From contig NZ_CP150300.1 in assembly GCF_037991315.1 (NCBI RefSeq), positions 1,736,001-1,800,000 on the forward strand: DNA of 64,000 bases, read 5' to 3'. Source of the stretch: Paenibacillus sp. FSL H8-0079 (GTDB taxonomy: Bacteria; Bacillota; Bacilli; Paenibacillales; Paenibacillaceae). The notes beneath the pieces were generated by a model. It ran no database searches, was not told where the DNA came from, and was given only the letters and a program-made list of their open reading frames with translations. Positions 40,756-49,879 of the stretch are shown here, one piece after another (position 1 is the first letter of the stretch; each line of letters begins with the position of its first letter). A program made the position numbers and the translations under genes.

Positions 40756-41619
40756 ATGAGATATCGAACGAAAGAATGGTATGAGCTTTGTCAGCGGACA
40801 GGGCTTCATTTTGGGATGAGGGTACATAGAGGAACTTACGAATTGGACGAAGCACTTTTCCTGCGACGTTATAAAAGAAAAGAAAAAGAGTATGTAGAGT
40901 TTCAGCGTGAGATGTATAATACAGATCCTCGTTTTTTGCTGGAGCAACATGGCCATGTTTTTGTGCCTGCTGAAAAGTTCTTTAGTGGAAATGAAATATT
41001 GGAAAACGATAAAAGAATATACCAGATGCCTGCTGAAGAAAAAGAGCGGATCGAAAAATTAATCGCAGATTATGATGTGAGGCCTCCTTTTGATGAGTTG
41101 AGCCACAAGCAAGAGTTTAAAAACAATCTGGAATGGGATTGTAAAAACCAGAAAGAGCGTTTACCTAAAGAAATCGTTGAGAAAATTGCGGATATCCGTG
41201 TATTTACGTTGGGTTATTGCACGAGAGAAGTGATGCTACAGTTAAAGAAACAGAGTGCAGAAAATAGGAGAGAGATGGAGCGTGTATCGAATGAATACAG
41301 GGAAGCCATTTTAGCGCAGGATATTCCCGATGAAATTCGTAGCCGGATTCAATATCATGATTGTACAGTGACAGAACTACTGACAGGGGATGAAGTGGTT
41401 ATTCGTTTTGACACCCGTGGGGGCTTCACCAACATAAATAAACTTACGCTCGTTGCACCCGAAATCATCAAGCAAGACGGTGAGATTGTCGGCAGTTACT
41501 GGCTGTATCAAGAGCTGTATCGGATCGATAACGGATATGAACTTCACGTTCTATTTGATGGAGAGGATATGCCTGAATTGATTGTTCGCTGTGCTGATAT
41601 TCTTGCAGAAGAGGAGTAG
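40756..41619 (+). CDS. DUF4085-like hypothetical protein
   Basis: A 287-residue protein. The start at ATG 40756 gives eight bases after AGGAGAG; the ATG at 40750 is too close. It starts MRYRTKEWYELCQRTGLHFG, a pattern I recall from DUF4085. The second half contains a beta-rich region with GDEVVIRFDTRGGFTNINK and YRIDNGYELHVLFDGEDM. No catalytic motif is evident. A terminator-like inverted repeat follows. Confidence 0.55.
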   Translation: MRYRTKEWYELCQRTGLHFGMRVHRGTYELDEALFLRRYKRKEKEYVEFQREMYNTDPRFLLEQHGHVFVPAEKFFSGNEILENDKRIYQMPAEEKERIEKLIADYDVRPPFDELSHKQEFKNNLEWDCKNQKERLPKEIVEKIADIRVFTLGYCTREVMLQLKKQSAENRREMERVSNEYREAILAQDIPDEIRSRIQYHDCTVTELLTGDEVVIRFDTRGGFTNINKLTLVAPEIIKQDGEIVGSYWLYQELYRIDNGYELHVLFDGEDMPELIVRCADILAEEE

Positions 41620-41639
41620 GGTGCAGTGATGCTAAGCAA

Positions 41640-41699
41640 GAGTCGTCAATTTGGTAAAGTAAATGTACACAACGAACTCTACCGATAAAGTGACGACTC
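41640..41699. terminator. Long-loop inverted repeat, possible terminator
   Basis: GAGTCGTCA and TGACGACTC form a perfect 9-bp stem around ~42 bases, with TTGGTA/TACCGA pairing inside. No T-run follows on the + strand. It sits between convergent genes. Confidence 0.45.
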
Positions 41700-41765
41700 T
41701 GATGAGAAAGGTAAATATACAATCCGGTTTATCTTGCAATCGGTTTGAAGCGTGTAGAACACGTA

Positions 41766-43382
41766 TCATCGTTTCGCGAGTATATTAATCCCGTCATCCA
41801 ATTGTCCCGATAATGATAGAACATCATAATAGATCCATTTTTCCGAATCCATGGTTTGTACTTTACCTTGACGGACAGCGGACAACTGCCTCCACACAGG
41901 GTTGTGCTGCAGTTGCTTATAGGTTAGGGCAGCTTCGGCCCCATATACAATGACAAATAACCGGTCTGCTTCATATTGCCAGAGCTGTTCCACCTCTACT
42001 TTTCTACCATACTGGTTAGGGTGTTCTACAAGCAAATGTTGAATAAGTGGCGGTGGCTGCAATCCGAAGGAACGGTACATGATCTCGCCCGCATTCCGGT
42101 CTCCCAGCACATATATTTCTGACCCTTCAATCACGAGCAGGCCAACGGTCTCATCCTTACTTACATACCTCTTGATTCGCTGATGTGCCACCTCACGCTT
42201 CAGTTCGTAATCGTCAATCCAGCTCTTTGCTTGTTTCTCCATCCCAAATACATCACCAATGGCTTGTAAATGTTCCGTGGCGTGGAGATCCATCCAAGGG
42301 ATCGTCACTATGGGAGCGATATGCTCCAGTTGTTGTTGTGTTTCTTGGTCTATCGTGTCACAACTGATAATTAGGTCCGGTTTCAGAGCTTTCATTCTGT
42401 CATAATAAAAGATCGATTTGTCTCCAATGTTCGTAATGTTCTGTCCTAAACGCCCAGCATAATAACCCAAATGATAGGCAGGTGCGCCAATCGGTTTGAT
42501 GCCAAGTGCCAGTAGCGCACATACATAACTCATCGACATGATTTTGTACTGTTTCGTGTTCACATATACTCGCGGCGGGACGCCTGTGATCTGCTTAAAG
42601 CGACGGTTAAAATAATAACTGTCCAGATAGCCGACCTGCTCTGCAATTTCAGCAAGCGGTTGTCTGGAAACGATCAGTAGTTCCTTTGCCTTGCGTATAC
42701 GGAGCGTTGATATATATTCATGAGGCGTTACGCCTGTGATTTGTTTGAACAAATGAATGAATTGCTTGACACCAATCCCGGCCTGTTCAGCCAATTGTTT
42801 CGTACTAATTTCTTCATTGAAATGGTCTTTCAAAAATAAAACACTCTGTTCCACCGCATGCAAAGATGTCACGGTTTCGGATTTAATTATATTTTGCTTA
42901 AGCAATGTGTGCATCCATTTCTGGAAACGGAAATGGTAGCTTAGATGTTCTTCTTCGCTCTCAGGATGCTTCAGGGCAATTAGCTTGCGTAGCACTGCAA
43001 GTGTACGAACAAAAGGATTGATGGTAATTTTGTTATTCGCGAAAGGATGCCGCATGCCGTCGTCAGGCTGAGCAGAAATGATGTCAAAGGTGACATCAAA
43101 ATAATGAAAATCCCTCTTTTCTACAGATGAAGTGACAATAAGCTTAGCGCCAGGAGAGACTGCATAACAATCTCCAGTGATAGCAGGGTAACAACTGTCG
43201 TCTATAAGTATGCTGCCTGAGCCTTCAGATACAACAATCAGCCTGTAACTCAGACTAACGTCGGGAAGTAGCTGATGCGTAGTGTTAATTGTTACGGATT
43301 CAATATCAACAAACCTAAAGAAATATGAATGAAAGGCAGTAGGAGGGTGGGGGGAGTTCCTATTCGCGGTGCTTTTGTTCAT
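41766..43382 (-). CDS. Btr-like regulator: AraC domain fused to siderophore-binding domain
   Basis: A 538-residue protein. N-terminal cupin-like region (~1-130), AraC helix-turn-helix pair (~165-270; LAEQAGIGVKQFIHLFKQIT and VGYLDSYYFNRRFKQITGVP), then a periplasmic-binding fold (~285-538) with KALKPDLIISCD and TVGLLVIEGSEIYVLGDRNA. This is the layout of B. subtilis Btr, which binds the siderophore inside the cell and activates uptake genes. Start taken at ATG 43382, behind GGAGGA, because an earlier ATG at 43409 overlaps the Fur box. It should activate the binding protein gene upstream on the same strand, or the uptake genes at 51-54 kb. Confidence 0.85.
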   Translation of the reverse strand: MNKSTANRNSPHPPTAFHSYFFRFVDIESVTINTTHQLLPDVSLSYRLIVVSEGSGSILIDDSCYPAITGDCYAVSPGAKLIVTSSVEKRDFHYFDVTFDIISAQPDDGMRHPFANNKITINPFVRTLAVLRKLIALKHPESEEEHLSYHFRFQKWMHTLLKQNIIKSETVTSLHAVEQSVLFLKDHFNEEISTKQLAEQAGIGVKQFIHLFKQITGVTPHEYISTLRIRKAKELLIVSRQPLAEIAEQVGYLDSYYFNRRFKQITGVPPRVYVNTKQYKIMSMSYVCALLALGIKPIGAPAYHLGYYAGRLGQNITNIGDKSIFYYDRMKALKPDLIISCDTIDQETQQQLEHIAPIVTIPWMDLHATEHLQAIGDVFGMEKQAKSWIDDYELKREVAHQRIKRYVSKDETVGLLVIEGSEIYVLGDRNAGEIMYRSFGLQPPPLIQHLLVEHPNQYGRKVEVEQLWQYEADRLFVIVYGAEAALTYKQLQHNPVWRQLSAVRQGKVQTMDSEKWIYYDVLSLSGQLDDGINILAKR

Positions 43383-43409
43383 GAAGTCACAGATTCCTCC
43401 TGCATACAA

Positions 43410-43431
43410 TGAGAATTATTATCATTATATT
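43410..43431 (-). promoter_or_regulatory. Fur box before the Btr-like gene
   Basis: TGAGAATTATTATCATTATA matches the 7-1-7 Fur consensus (TGATAATnATTATCA) well and lies just upstream of the Btr-like gene, so the gene should be repressed when iron is plentiful. Confidence 0.7.
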
Positions 43432-43436
43432 AAATG

Positions 43437-43484
43437 ACAAAGAAGAAGCTAGTCAACCATGAGGTGAACTAGCTTCTTCTTTGT
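43437..43484. terminator. Rho-independent terminator
   Basis: Perfect 17-bp stem ACAAAGAAGAAGCTAGT/ACTAGCTTCTTCTTTGT with T-rich flank on the - strand. It ends the binding protein transcript before the Btr-like gene's promoter. Confidence 0.85.
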
Positions 43485-43493
43485 GATTGTTTA

Positions 43494-44501
43494 TTAGTCA
43501 GGAATGATCGCATTCATGACATCTTGCATTTTTTTCTCATAAGCGAGTGGACCATTGGTGATCCATACATCACCACGGACTTCATAGACATGACCTTGTT
43601 TAACCGCAGGGATCGTCTTCCATAACTTGCTTTCTTTAAGCTCTGTAGCCTGTTCTTCTCGTCCTTCATCTACAGCGAGGAAAATATAGTCTGCATCGAT
43701 CTGTGGAATAGTTTCCATCGAGATGGCTTGGATATCCATATCCTCTCCCCATGCCAACTTGCGTACAATCGGAGCAGGCTCCAATCCAAAGTCGCCATAT
43801 AATGCTGTGCCTACCTGACCTCCGGGACCTCCATATAATCGCATTTCTTTACTGGCATGAATGCGAATCATAGCTGCTGTTTTGCCTTTAGCGGCGACCT
43901 GTAATTGCTCTTTGGCAAGCTTCGTTTCTGCTTCGCGCTTCTTGATTACGTCTTGTGCTTGTTCTGTCTTTCCGAGTAGATCAGCTACAGTAAGCAGGTT
44001 CTTTTTCCAGTTCTGAGGGTATTGAATTTCGCTACCTGTAAATACATAGGTGGGAGCAATTTTAGACAATTTCTCATACGTGCCGCCATCTGCCCAACCT
44101 TGGAAGCCCAGAATAATGAGATCTGGCTGTGCCGCCATGATTGCTTCAAAGTTAAATGCAGCTGTGTCGAACTTCGGTACATCTTTTAAATAATCCTCAA
44201 GATAGGTCTGGTAATAGGTCCCGCTTGAGTACTGCATAATTGGTTTAACACCAAGTGCACTCATCTCGTCTTCAACGAATAATCCAAGAACACGCTGAGG
44301 CTCGGCAGGCACTTCAATTTTTCCAAGAATATGCTCCACAGTACGCGGTTCTGTAGATGTATTTTCAGATGATGCCGGTGCTTGTTCTGTTTGTACCGCC
44401 CCAGCCTCCTCCTTCACAGTTCCCCCGCCGCATGCAGTAAGTACGAAGATAAGCACAAAGATCATGCTAATTATAGAAAAGCCTTTTTTAGTAAATGTCA
44501 T
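43494..44501 (-). CDS. Iron-siderophore ABC transporter binding lipoprotein
   Basis: A 335-residue protein with signal peptide and lipobox LTAC (Cys ~24), a Gly-rich linker and a FeuA/FhuD-type binding domain: PQRVLGLFVEDEMSALGVKP, IMAAQPDLIILG and IPAVKQGHVYEV. It delivers a ferric siderophore to membrane permeases; none lie next to it, but a permease pair is at 52-54 kb. Ribosome site AAGGAG. A Fur-like box stands upstream. Confidence 0.85.
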   Translation of the reverse strand: MTFTKKGFSIISMIFVLIFVLTACGGGTVKEEAGAVQTEQAPASSENTSTEPRTVEHILGKIEVPAEPQRVLGLFVEDEMSALGVKPIMQYSSGTYYQTYLEDYLKDVPKFDTAAFNFEAIMAAQPDLIILGFQGWADGGTYEKLSKIAPTYVFTGSEIQYPQNWKKNLLTVADLLGKTEQAQDVIKKREAETKLAKEQLQVAAKGKTAAMIRIHASKEMRLYGGPGGQVGTALYGDFGLEPAPIVRKLAWGEDMDIQAISMETIPQIDADYIFLAVDEGREEQATELKESKLWKTIPAVKQGHVYEVRGDVWITNGPLAYEKKMQDVMNAIIPD

Positions 44502-44522
44502 TCATCTGCCACTCCTTCTACT

Positions 44523-44540
44523 GATATCTATTCTCATTTA
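44523..44540 (-). promoter_or_regulatory. Fur-like box before the binding protein gene
   Basis: On the - strand it reads TAAATGAGAATAGATATC, a partial match to the Fur consensus in the position expected for iron control of the lipoprotein gene. Confidence 0.45.
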
Positions 44541-44784
44541 GGTGCTTTGCTTATCTTAAGTAGCAGGACGGATTAATTCAATGGACTTTTGAGTAAAAAT
44601 GATCCTTTTTCGAAATATGTCTTAAATGTACATTTAACAAGAGCGGTTCCGTTAATGAATTTAAAAAGTATATTTCCTTTATTTTAATTTCAATAAAATG
44701 GTACTATTAACCAATGTTCTTTGTGCTGACATTCTCATAGAGGAAGAATGAGAGAGGTCAAGAAGCAAAATAGGAGGGAATGTA

Positions 44785-45222
44785 GTGAAGATTAGCACCC
44801 TAGAAACGAAATTAGCTTCAAGATACGACGAGTTCGATCCTGAACAGGATGGGAATAAAAACACGAAATTTGCTGACATCATTATTGATGGTACATCGCT
44901 TTATCAAAGGCTGAAAAAACATGATTTGGTACCTTGTCTCGGATGGGGAAGCGATGAATATCAAAGGCTTCTTATTGATTATTTTTTACTTAAGAAACCA
45001 CATGAATCCATGTATTATAGATATCCCATTTTAGTGTGTCCCTGGTGTGGAGATGAGGAGTGTGGATTTATTTCTGTAAAGATTGATAGGGAAGATGATA
45101 TTGTGATCTGGAGAGATTTCATATTGAACGACAAGAACCTACAGGTAGGCCCGTTTTATTTTGGTTGGGAAAATTATAAACAGGCCATCGAAAATACGTT
45201 TGGTACGGCAGGAATTCAGTAA
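44785..45222 (+). CDS. Hypothetical protein with zinc-ribbon-like CPWCGDEECG
   Basis: A 145-residue acidic protein, GTG start behind AGGAGGG. Contains ILVCPWCGDEECGFIS (~91-106), three Cys in a short run that may bind zinc, and an FYFGWENYKQAI end. No family recognised. It begins a run of small co-directed genes with short gaps. Confidence 0.55.
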   Translation: MKISTLETKLASRYDEFDPEQDGNKNTKFADIIIDGTSLYQRLKKHDLVPCLGWGSDEYQRLLIDYFLLKKPHESMYYRYPILVCPWCGDEECGFISVKIDREDDIVIWRDFILNDKNLQVGPFYFGWENYKQAIENTFGTAGIQ

Positions 45223-45249
45223 GGAAAAAGGAGGATGAAGGAAATAGAG

Positions 45250-45522
45250 ATGGAATGGACCACCAGTACCTTTGGTTATTTATCTACTCCCGTATTTGTC
45301 GTGGGCATTGCGTGTTACTTCTTTCCTGATTTTCTATACAAAATATTTGTTCTGATGAGATATCGAGAAATAAAACCAAATCACGCGTTTGAAGATAACC
45401 CTCCTAACAGTGATATCCCTAAACATATAGAAGTGATCTTAAAAGTGCTAGGAAGCATTATGGTTACACTAGGGATCATATGGTTTTGGTTTTCGGAAGA
45501 GTTTTACTATTTATTATTTTGA
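45250..45522 (+). CDS. Small membrane protein, copy A
   Basis: A 90-residue protein with two membrane helices (about 9-25 and 62-85) and a polar loop with MRYREIKPNHAFEDNPPNSD. A paralogue (copy B) is at 46176-46457. The start is uncertain: ATG 45250 matches the shared MEW..STFGY beginning, ATG 45235 lies on the ribosome site. Family unknown. Confidence 0.55.
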   Translation: MEWTTSTFGYLSTPVFVVGIACYFFPDFLYKIFVLMRYREIKPNHAFEDNPPNSDIPKHIEVILKVLGSIMVTLGIIWFWFSEEFYYLLF

Positions 45523-45532
45523 CAGCAAGGAG

Positions 45533-45760
45533 TTGGACACCATTTTGGAATTTATCTGGACTTTAGTGATCTCAATTATAAGTTTAATTGTCGTTCTTAT
45601 CTTTGCTGCAATTGTACGTTATGCGATAGATTCATCTAAAACATCGAAAAAGTTGGATATATTAATTAAAGAAGTACACTATCTGAAAACTGAAATTAAA
45701 AAGCAACAACACCATAAGCAGCAAGATGACAGCAAGCATATTATTGACGAAAAAATATAA
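45533..45760 (+). CDS. Small membrane-anchored coiled-coil protein
   Basis: A 75-residue protein: N-terminal membrane helix (about 5-30), then a helical tail SSKTSKKLDILIKEVHYLKT with heptad character and a His/Gln/Lys-rich end. TTG start near an AAGGAG; a start four codons later is possible. Could be a small scaffold protein. No family assigned. Confidence 0.45.
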   Translation: MDTILEFIWTLVISIISLIVVLIFAAIVRYAIDSSKTSKKLDILIKEVHYLKTEIKKQQHHKQQDDSKHIIDEKI

Positions 45761-46144
45761 GAAGAAAACGGAGGTAGAGCTGTATGGGCATATAATGAAT
45801 CAACCTGGGGACTGATTGCCGGAGCAATCGAGCTTGGTGAGACACCGGCGCAAGCGATGGTAAGAGAGGCACTGGAAGAGACAGGTCTAGTTGTTGAACC
45901 CGAGAAGATTATCGGAGTATACGGGGGTGAAGCAAGACGGTTTACATACAGTAATGGTCATCAGGTTGAATATTTGACTATCGTATTTGAATGCAGGATC
46001 AAATCGGGTCAACTCACGCCGGATAATGAAGAGATGAAGGATTTGCAGTTTTTCCCCGAGGATCAGCGCCCACCCGTGGCAAACCAGTATTCAGATTACA
46101 TTTTTAGTTCCAAGCAAGAAGAACGAGCTCATTTTGATAGATAA
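45761..46144 (+). pseudogene. Nudix hydrolase lacking its N-terminus
   Basis: The frame is open from the previous stop and encodes WAYNESTWGLIAGAIELGET and REALEETGLV, so the Nudix box is intact, then a complete C-terminal part. No ATG, GTG or TTG start stands before the box, and the ~35 residues usually in front are missing. A more decayed copy is at 48532-48860. A shorter product from an internal start would cut the box. Confidence 0.6.
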
Positions 46145-46175
46145 TTCATTGAACCTGTATCGAAATAAAATAGAA

Positions 46176-46457
46176 ATGATCGATATGGAGTGGACCAGCA
46201 GTACATTTGGTTATATATCAATCCCGATGTTTCTCATGGGTGTAATCGTTTATTTTTTTTCGGATATTCTATATAAGTGTTTCGTCCTCTTGAGATACAG
46301 ACGTATTAAACCCAATTGGGAATTTGAAGACAATCCACCGAGCAGTGAGATTCCAAGATGGGTAGAAGTGCTATTAAAAGTAATTGGAAGTATTATGATG
46401 ATGCTGGGGATTTTATGGTTTTGGTTTTCGGAAGAGTTTTACGATTTTTGGTTTTGA
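46176..46457 (+). CDS. Small membrane protein, copy B
   Basis: A ~93-residue paralogue of the 45250 gene, sharing STFGY, a hydrophobic helix, RYRRIKPNWEFEDNPPSSEI and the end GILWFWFSEEFYDFWF. The start is uncertain (ATG 46176 or 46185) and no good ribosome site is seen. Lies between the Nudix fragment and another small membrane protein. Confidence 0.55.
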   Translation: MIDMEWTSSTFGYISIPMFLMGVIVYFFSDILYKCFVLLRYRRIKPNWEFEDNPPSSEIPRWVEVLLKVIGSIMMMLGILWFWFSEEFYDFWF

Positions 46458-46460
46458 AAA

Positions 46461-46871
46461 ATGAGTGAGAATATCCCTAAAGGAAGAGTGACCTTGAGAA
46501 GTTCAAAATACACACCGTATTATAGTTACATTGGCATTGTTTTATTTATCCTAACCCTAGTCGTAAATTTGAGTTTTGGATTTAAAGTGTCTTCGGATGA
46601 GGGCGTACTCTTTCTATTGTCTGTTTCAAATGCTGGATTATTGCTGTTTACTTTGGGCTGGGGAGTATTCGGAATTATAGAGGTATATTTAATATTGAAA
46701 ACAAAGACTAGACTTAAATCCCGATTACATCATGGTAAGATCAGTACAGAAGAGTATATGATTAGCGATAAAAGTTTTACATTCAGTCTCGTTGTAAGTA
46801 TAAGTTATCTGTTTTTGATTTTAATTCAAATTGGATACGTCATTATACACTGGGACGAGGTTAATGTATAA
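46461..46871 (+). CDS. Small membrane protein, three to four TM
   Basis: A 136-residue protein with helices near 22-41, 47-76 and 108-128 and a basic cytoplasmic loop with KTRLKSRLHHGKISTEEY. It is paralogous to the shortened gene at 59007, which shares SKYTPY/NKFTPY and the DEG..LLSVSNA region. ATG starts three bases after copy B's stop. Function unknown. Confidence 0.6.
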   Translation: MSENIPKGRVTLRSSKYTPYYSYIGIVLFILTLVVNLSFGFKVSSDEGVLFLLSVSNAGLLLFTLGWGVFGIIEVYLILKTKTRLKSRLHHGKISTEEYMISDKSFTFSLVVSISYLFLILIQIGYVIIHWDEVNV

Positions 46872-46956
46872 GAAGAAATGTAATGACTTGTATTAAAGTT
46901 TTGCTCTATTGGGCTAAGAGCAGTAGAACAAATGATACCTATAGGAGAGAATTAAA

Positions 46957-47685
46957 ATGAATTATCAATGGCAAATCAACAATGTGCTAGATGAATGGAC
47001 ATGCCCATCCGAAATTGGAAAGGTAATTAAGGGGAATGTGTTCACTTTTGAACAATATCTTATCGTTGAAAATGCTTACATAGATACAATCATGGAGTTT
47101 TTAAAGGCAGTAGAACAGCAGACTCTACGGGCTATTCAAGTATCGGATCGATCGATCTCACAAGAAGATAAACGATCTGTGTTATATGAACAAGAATTTA
47201 GCGACATCGGTATTAAGGAAGATATGACGTATAGCATTATTGAAATTCGCACGATATGTAAGATGATATTAAGAAATTATGCGGACTGTCAGTTGTATGC
47301 CAAAGATCATTTTTTTGTGCATTTTAGTTGGGACTATTATATGTTCATCGGTAGTAGTCATGATTCATATCAGGCCATTGAACTTGCTGAAAGTAAAAAC
47401 TTATCCGTTGAAGAATGTACTTCACCCTATTATTTTGAGGAATCTGATGTAACAAGATCGGTTGAATGGAGTGAAGTGGGTGCAGATGTTCCAGTCATTA
47501 TTGGTGAAGAGGAAGTTCATCAAGTGTCATTAGAGGAATACCGCGAGGTATTTGGTTTATCAGAAGAGCATCCTGTTTTTGGATATTTTAGAATAATGCA
47601 AGATCATCAAGATTTCTTTCAATCCAAGTTAAAGCATAGGTTGAATTTCACTAAATATAGGTATGGACTATGTGCTAGATGTTAA
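46957..47685 (+). CDS. Hypothetical immunity-like protein
   Basis: A 242-residue acidic protein behind AGGAGAG. It has no signal or membrane segment, with a long helical middle and HFFVHFSWDYYMFIGSS near residue 127. I do not recognise the family. It is followed by an attC half-site relic, so it could be a former cassette gene. Confidence 0.5.
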   Translation: MNYQWQINNVLDEWTCPSEIGKVIKGNVFTFEQYLIVENAYIDTIMEFLKAVEQQTLRAIQVSDRSISQEDKRSVLYEQEFSDIGIKEDMTYSIIEIRTICKMILRNYADCQLYAKDHFFVHFSWDYYMFIGSSHDSYQAIELAESKNLSVEECTSPYYFEESDVTRSVEWSEVGADVPVIIGEEEVHQVSLEEYREVFGLSEEHPVFGYFRIMQDHQDFFQSKLKHRLNFTKYRYGLCARC

Positions 47686-47717
47686 TGCAAATAAGCCGCT
47701 TTGCTAACTTTCAATCG

Positions 47718-47770
47718 ATAGTTGAATCCAAGAAGGCATAGCATCGGATAACTAATATTCAAGCATTGCG
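47718..47770 (+). repeat. attC left-half relic far from the array
   Basis: GTTGAATCCAAGAAGGCATA, then R'-like CGGATAAC (47745-47752) and TAATATTCAAGCATTGCG match the left sides of attC4 and attC5. No right half follows. Confidence 0.5.
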
Positions 47771-47969
47771 CTCTACTTTCGCCAATAGTGATGTTCTTTT
47801 TCATATAGAGGAGGTTAGATCAAATGTCTTTGATGAGATATTTAAGATACCTGCAGGTTTTGCTGTATGATATAACAAGTTTGTAGACATCGAATCTGAG
47901 AAATCTGAAGAAGATCAGTTCGTTATGCTCAGCCAGCGAGCTCCAAAAGCTAATTTCATAATTCCTTAA
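47763..47969 (+). pseudogene. Remnant ORF with internal stop
   Basis: One frame reads FANSDVLFHIEEVRSNVFDE and continues through a TGA to KFVDIESEKSEEDQFVML, ending at TAA 47967-47969. It has no start codon of its own. It overlaps the attC relic and looks like the remains of a gene fused to it. The rest of the gap up to 48055 holds nothing I can identify. Confidence 0.35.
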
Positions 47970-48054
47970 ACGGCTCTATCGCTTGTTGGAAAATCGCTTT
48001 ATAGATTTCTAGGAAATACAAATAGAAGCAAATTTAATCGTAGGAGATGGCGCG

Positions 48055-48510
48055 GTGAAGAAGAAAACGTTCATTTATATAGGCTTTGTGTGCATCGTTG
48101 TTTTAATAATTAGTGTTTTAATATTTAGAGAAAAAGTTATGATATCCATTCATCCTGATGAAATCGTTAGCGCTGAGATTTATAGTGAAGGTATTCGTAA
48201 GAATGAAGTTCAAGTGATGGCAGTAACTAGGAAACCTGACGTTGCAGAAGTGATAGAACATTTAAGTGAAATCAAACCAAGTGATCATTCACTGTCATTA
48301 GACGGAAATTATATAATCCTTTTCAATAAAACAGACGGTACCCGATTAATCTATAGCTATGCGAATGGGATCGTTACAACTTCAAATGGATTTAAAGGTA
48401 GAACGAATGATGATAACATTATTAATAGGCTATGGGCTAAGCTTGATTATCCTGTACGAAATTTAACGGAGAAAGAAACTTCATCTTTAAATGGATTAAT
48501 AGCGAAATAA
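48055..48510 (+). CDS. Membrane-anchored hypothetical protein
   Basis: A 151-residue protein, GTG start behind AGGAGATGG. Signal-anchor helix at ~5-24, then an extracytoplasmic domain with beta-rich DGNYIILFNKTDGTRLIYSY. No known family. Similar lone anchored proteins occur at 1390 and 27207. Confidence 0.55.
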   Translation: MKKKTFIYIGFVCIVVLIISVLIFREKVMISIHPDEIVSAEIYSEGIRKNEVQVMAVTRKPDVAEVIEHLSEIKPSDHSLSLDGNYIILFNKTDGTRLIYSYANGIVTTSNGFKGRTNDDNIINRLWAKLDYPVRNLTEKETSSLNGLIAK

Positions 48511-48531
48511 AAAACACAATGAACAGACTTC

Positions 48532-48860
48532 ATCCCTGGGGTAATCGCACTGGTGAGACATCGGCCCATGTGATGGTGAGAGTGTCGTTGGAATAGACAG
48601 GCCTTGTTATTGAACCCGAGAAGATTATCGGAGTATACGGGGGTGAAGAACAAAGGTTTACATACAGTAATGGTCATCAGGTTGAATATTTGACTATCGT
48701 ATTTGAATGCAGGATCAAATACGGGCAACTCACGCCCGATAATGAAGAGATGAAGGATCTGCAATTTTTCCCCGAGGGTCAGCTTCCACCCATGGCAAAC
48801 CAGTACCCAGATTATATTTTTAGCTCCAACCAAGAAGAACGAGCCCATTTTGAAAGATAA
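48532..48860 (+). pseudogene. Decayed second copy of the Nudix gene
   Basis: DNA from about 48600 is nearly identical to 45890-46144. The Nudix box region has lost its motif (VRVSLE then TAG), and the start is missing. The final residues (QEERAHFER) are the same as in the first copy. Clearly inactive. Confidence 0.7.
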
Positions 48861-48944
48861 CCCAACCCACTGTGCAATTGGAATCTAAACTCACCTTATG
48901 TTTACCAAATGAGATAAGATCCTAGTTATTATGAGGAGAACCAC

Positions 48945-49808
48945 ATGTTAATCAATCCAACGATAAATGAGATCAATGACTTATTCAAGATGCATCATAT
49001 CAACGAAGAAATCACTGGAGTTCAAAGTTTGTCAGGTACCACCGCTGGACGTGTTTATCGGTTGAGCACGAATCTGAATAAGCAATATATTCTAAAATCG
49101 GATGAACCGGAGCAGATTCACATTGCCCAGCAGTTCCTGGACACGTATAAGAATTCTTCGTTACTGCCTGAAGTTTTGTTGACTGATCCGGATAACACTT
49201 ATTTTATTTATACCTATATGCAGGGCACGACTCATTTCAACTGTGGACAAAAAAGAGACTGGTTATCTCGTCTGGTGAAAGAGCTGTTCAATACATATGT
49301 GTGTTCTTCAGATACGGAATCATGGGGTAGAACAGAGTTCCCACAGAGGACCTGGAAAGAATTCAATCAGATTAGCATTCATGAAGCAAAGATGAATATC
49401 GGAAGTATTTTAACGACAGATGATTATAATCTGGTCCAATCCAAAGTGGATCGCCTGTTTCATGAGCAAGAAGAGAAGTTTCTTTTACATGGCGATACGG
49501 GGGTTCATAATTTTGTATATGATCAAAATGAACTCATCGGCGTCATTGACCCATCTCCATTGGTTGGACCTATCCTCTATGATTTTTTGTATGCTTTTAG
49601 CTCTTCGCCAGATGATATCACCACCGAAACATTATTTGCTACGTTCGAACTTTTAGAGCAAGTTGATATGGATAAATCCAGATTGATAGAGGAAGCTCTG
49701 GTCCATCTGTATTGCAGAATTGGGCTGAGTAACAAGCATCATCCGGATGATCTGCCTGAATACTTGAAAGCATGGCAGGAATGGAAGCGATTATGTCATG
49801 AATTTTGA
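48945..49808 (+). CDS. Aminoglycoside phosphotransferase-family kinase
   Basis: A 287-residue protein of the APH/choline-kinase fold: GTTAGRVYRLS nucleotide loop, YILKSDEPEQ with the ATP-binding Lys, catalytic LLHGDTGVHNFVYD (~183-196) and metal-binding GVIDPSPLVGPILYDF. Substrates in this fold range from antibiotics to small metabolites, so resistance should not be assumed. Ribosome site GAGGAG. Confidence 0.8.
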   Translation: MLINPTINEINDLFKMHHINEEITGVQSLSGTTAGRVYRLSTNLNKQYILKSDEPEQIHIAQQFLDTYKNSSLLPEVLLTDPDNTYFIYTYMQGTTHFNCGQKRDWLSRLVKELFNTYVCSSDTESWGRTEFPQRTWKEFNQISIHEAKMNIGSILTTDDYNLVQSKVDRLFHEQEEKFLLHGDTGVHNFVYDQNELIGVIDPSPLVGPILYDFLYAFSSSPDDITTETLFATFELLEQVDMDKSRLIEEALVHLYCRIGLSNKHHPDDLPEYLKAWQEWKRLCHEF

Positions 49809-49879
49809 ACTAGCAAATTTTTTACAGCTATCGCAAATGCCTTAGATCAGACTATACAAGACAGGAGAGATATCACAAG

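Noticed and set aside
48945..49808. Aminoglycoside resistance gene
   Set aside because: The APH fold is clear but the sequence matches no known resistance enzyme I can recall. Substrate left open.
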